NCBI RefSeq assembly: GCF_000003605.2
Contig: NW_003116955.1
Coordinates: 214,133 to 267,404 of the forward strand
From: Saccoglossus kowalevskii
Taxonomy: Eukaryota > Hemichordata > Enteropneusta > Harrimaniidae
Length of the DNA: 53,272 nt
Reading direction: 5' to 3'
The position numbers were made by a program, and so were the translations under genes. The first letter of the stretch is position 1, and each line of letters begins with the position of its first letter. The notes under the pieces were generated by a model. That model was not told where the DNA came from and did not search any database. It saw nothing but the letters and a program-made list of their open reading frames with translations. Positions 52,471 to 53,272 of this stretch are shown one piece after another.

Positions 52471-53272
52471 CTTTCTGGGCAGCCCGATGTGTGGTGTTAT
52501 GTAATGTTGACTGTCTGGGCAGCCCACTGTCTGGTGTTATGTAAGGTTGACTGTCTGGTCCGCCCACTGTCTGGTGTTATGTAAGGTTGACTGTCTGGGT
52601 AGGCTACTGTCTGGTGTTACGCAAAGTTGACTGTCTGGGCAGCCCACTGCCTGGTGTTATGTAAGGTTGACTGTCTGGGTAGCCCACTGCCTGGTGTTAT
52701 GTAAGGTTGACTGTCTGGGCAGCCCACTGCCTGGTGTTATGTAAGGTTGACTGTCTGGGCAGCCCAATGCCTGGTGTTATGTAAGGTTGACTGTCTGGGC
52801 AGCCCACTGTCTGGTGTTATGTAAGGTTGACTGTCTGGGTAGCCTACTGTCTGGTGTTACGCAAGGTTGACTGTCTGGGCAGCCCACTGCCTGGTGTTAT
52901 GTAATGTTGACTGTCTGGACAGCCCAATGCCTGGTGTTATGTAAAGTTGACTGTCTGGGCAGCCCACTGTCTGGTGTTATGTAAGGTTGACTGTCTGGGT
53001 AGCCTACTGTCTGGTGTTACGCAAGGTTGACTGTCTGGGCAGCCCACTGCCTGGTGTTATGTAAGGTTGACTGTCTGGGTAGCCCACTGCCTGGTGTTAT
53101 GTAAGGTTGACTGTCTGGGCAGCCCACTGCCTAGTGTTATGTAAAGTTGACTGTCTGGGTAGCCCACTGCCTGGTGTTATGTAAGGTTGACTGTCTGGGC
53201 AGCCCACTGCCTTGTGTTACGTAAGGTTGACTGTCTGGGCAGCCCAATGCCTGGTGTTATGTAAGGTTGACT
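52471..53272. repeat. 40-bp minisatellite array, open at the window edge
   Basis: CTGTCTGGGCAGCCCACTGC recurs every 40 bp from 52511 through 53231 with no indel, followed by CTGGTGTTATGTAAGGTTGA. At least 19 units, 1-5 substitutions each. Variants with TAGCCTACTGT and TTACGCAA recur as a set, hinting at higher-order units of four to six monomers. All frames contain stops; it is not coding. Confidence 0.97.

Overview
The window looks like nuclear DNA from an AT-rich invertebrate animal: spliced multi-exon genes with GT/AG introns, abundant TTTA/TA microsatellites, nonautonomous DNA transposons and two 50-N scaffold gaps. The receptor cyclase family, a ZAD-like zinc-binding fragment and the repeat style would fit an invertebrate deuterostome such as a hemichordate, but the species cannot be fixed from sequence alone. 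No rRNA, convincing tRNA or CRISPR array was seen.

The left half (1-23,541) holds two head-to-tail copies of a receptor-type guanylate cyclase (natriuretic-peptide-receptor / egg-peptide-receptor class), both on the minus strand. Copy B (10,244-23,541) is complete. I could trace 25 coding exons by splice sites and reading phase: signal peptide, ANF-receptor ligand-binding ectodomain, one membrane helix, pseudokinase (kinase homology) domain, dimerisation linker, GTP-specific class III cyclase domain and a short tail. The predicted protein is about 1,111 residues. Copy B has a one-base insertion in exon 1 (position 23,387) that stops the frame after 58 codons. It also has an assembly join with duplicated flanks at the membrane-helix exon. 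Copy A (13-2,767) shows only its first six exons, all intact, and runs off the left edge. The copies share intron edges and about 270 bp of upstream DNA. They differ by a reverse-transcriptase relic (intron 6 of B, no counterpart visible for A), a 293-bp MITE in intron 2 of B, a (TAAA)n expansion in intron 5 of B, and a 4-bp indel that gives only B a CCAAT box.

The middle (23,542-31,000) is a mobile-element and regulatory zone. It holds related TTAA-flanked MITEs, a weak hAT-like element, five CTCF-like motifs in convergent order, a possible two-exon 41-residue membrane micropeptide gene, and a frameshifted ZAD-like CxxC first exon behind a dyad of CCAAT boxes.

From about 31,000 to 52,190 I found no recognisable coding exon: AT-rich DNA with a 214-bp (TTTA)n tract, a gap and scattered ATGGCGG promoter-like motifs. 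The right edge (52,200-53,272) is a minisatellite with a strict 40-bp period, decaying leftward into degenerate ~41-bp units and continuing past the window.
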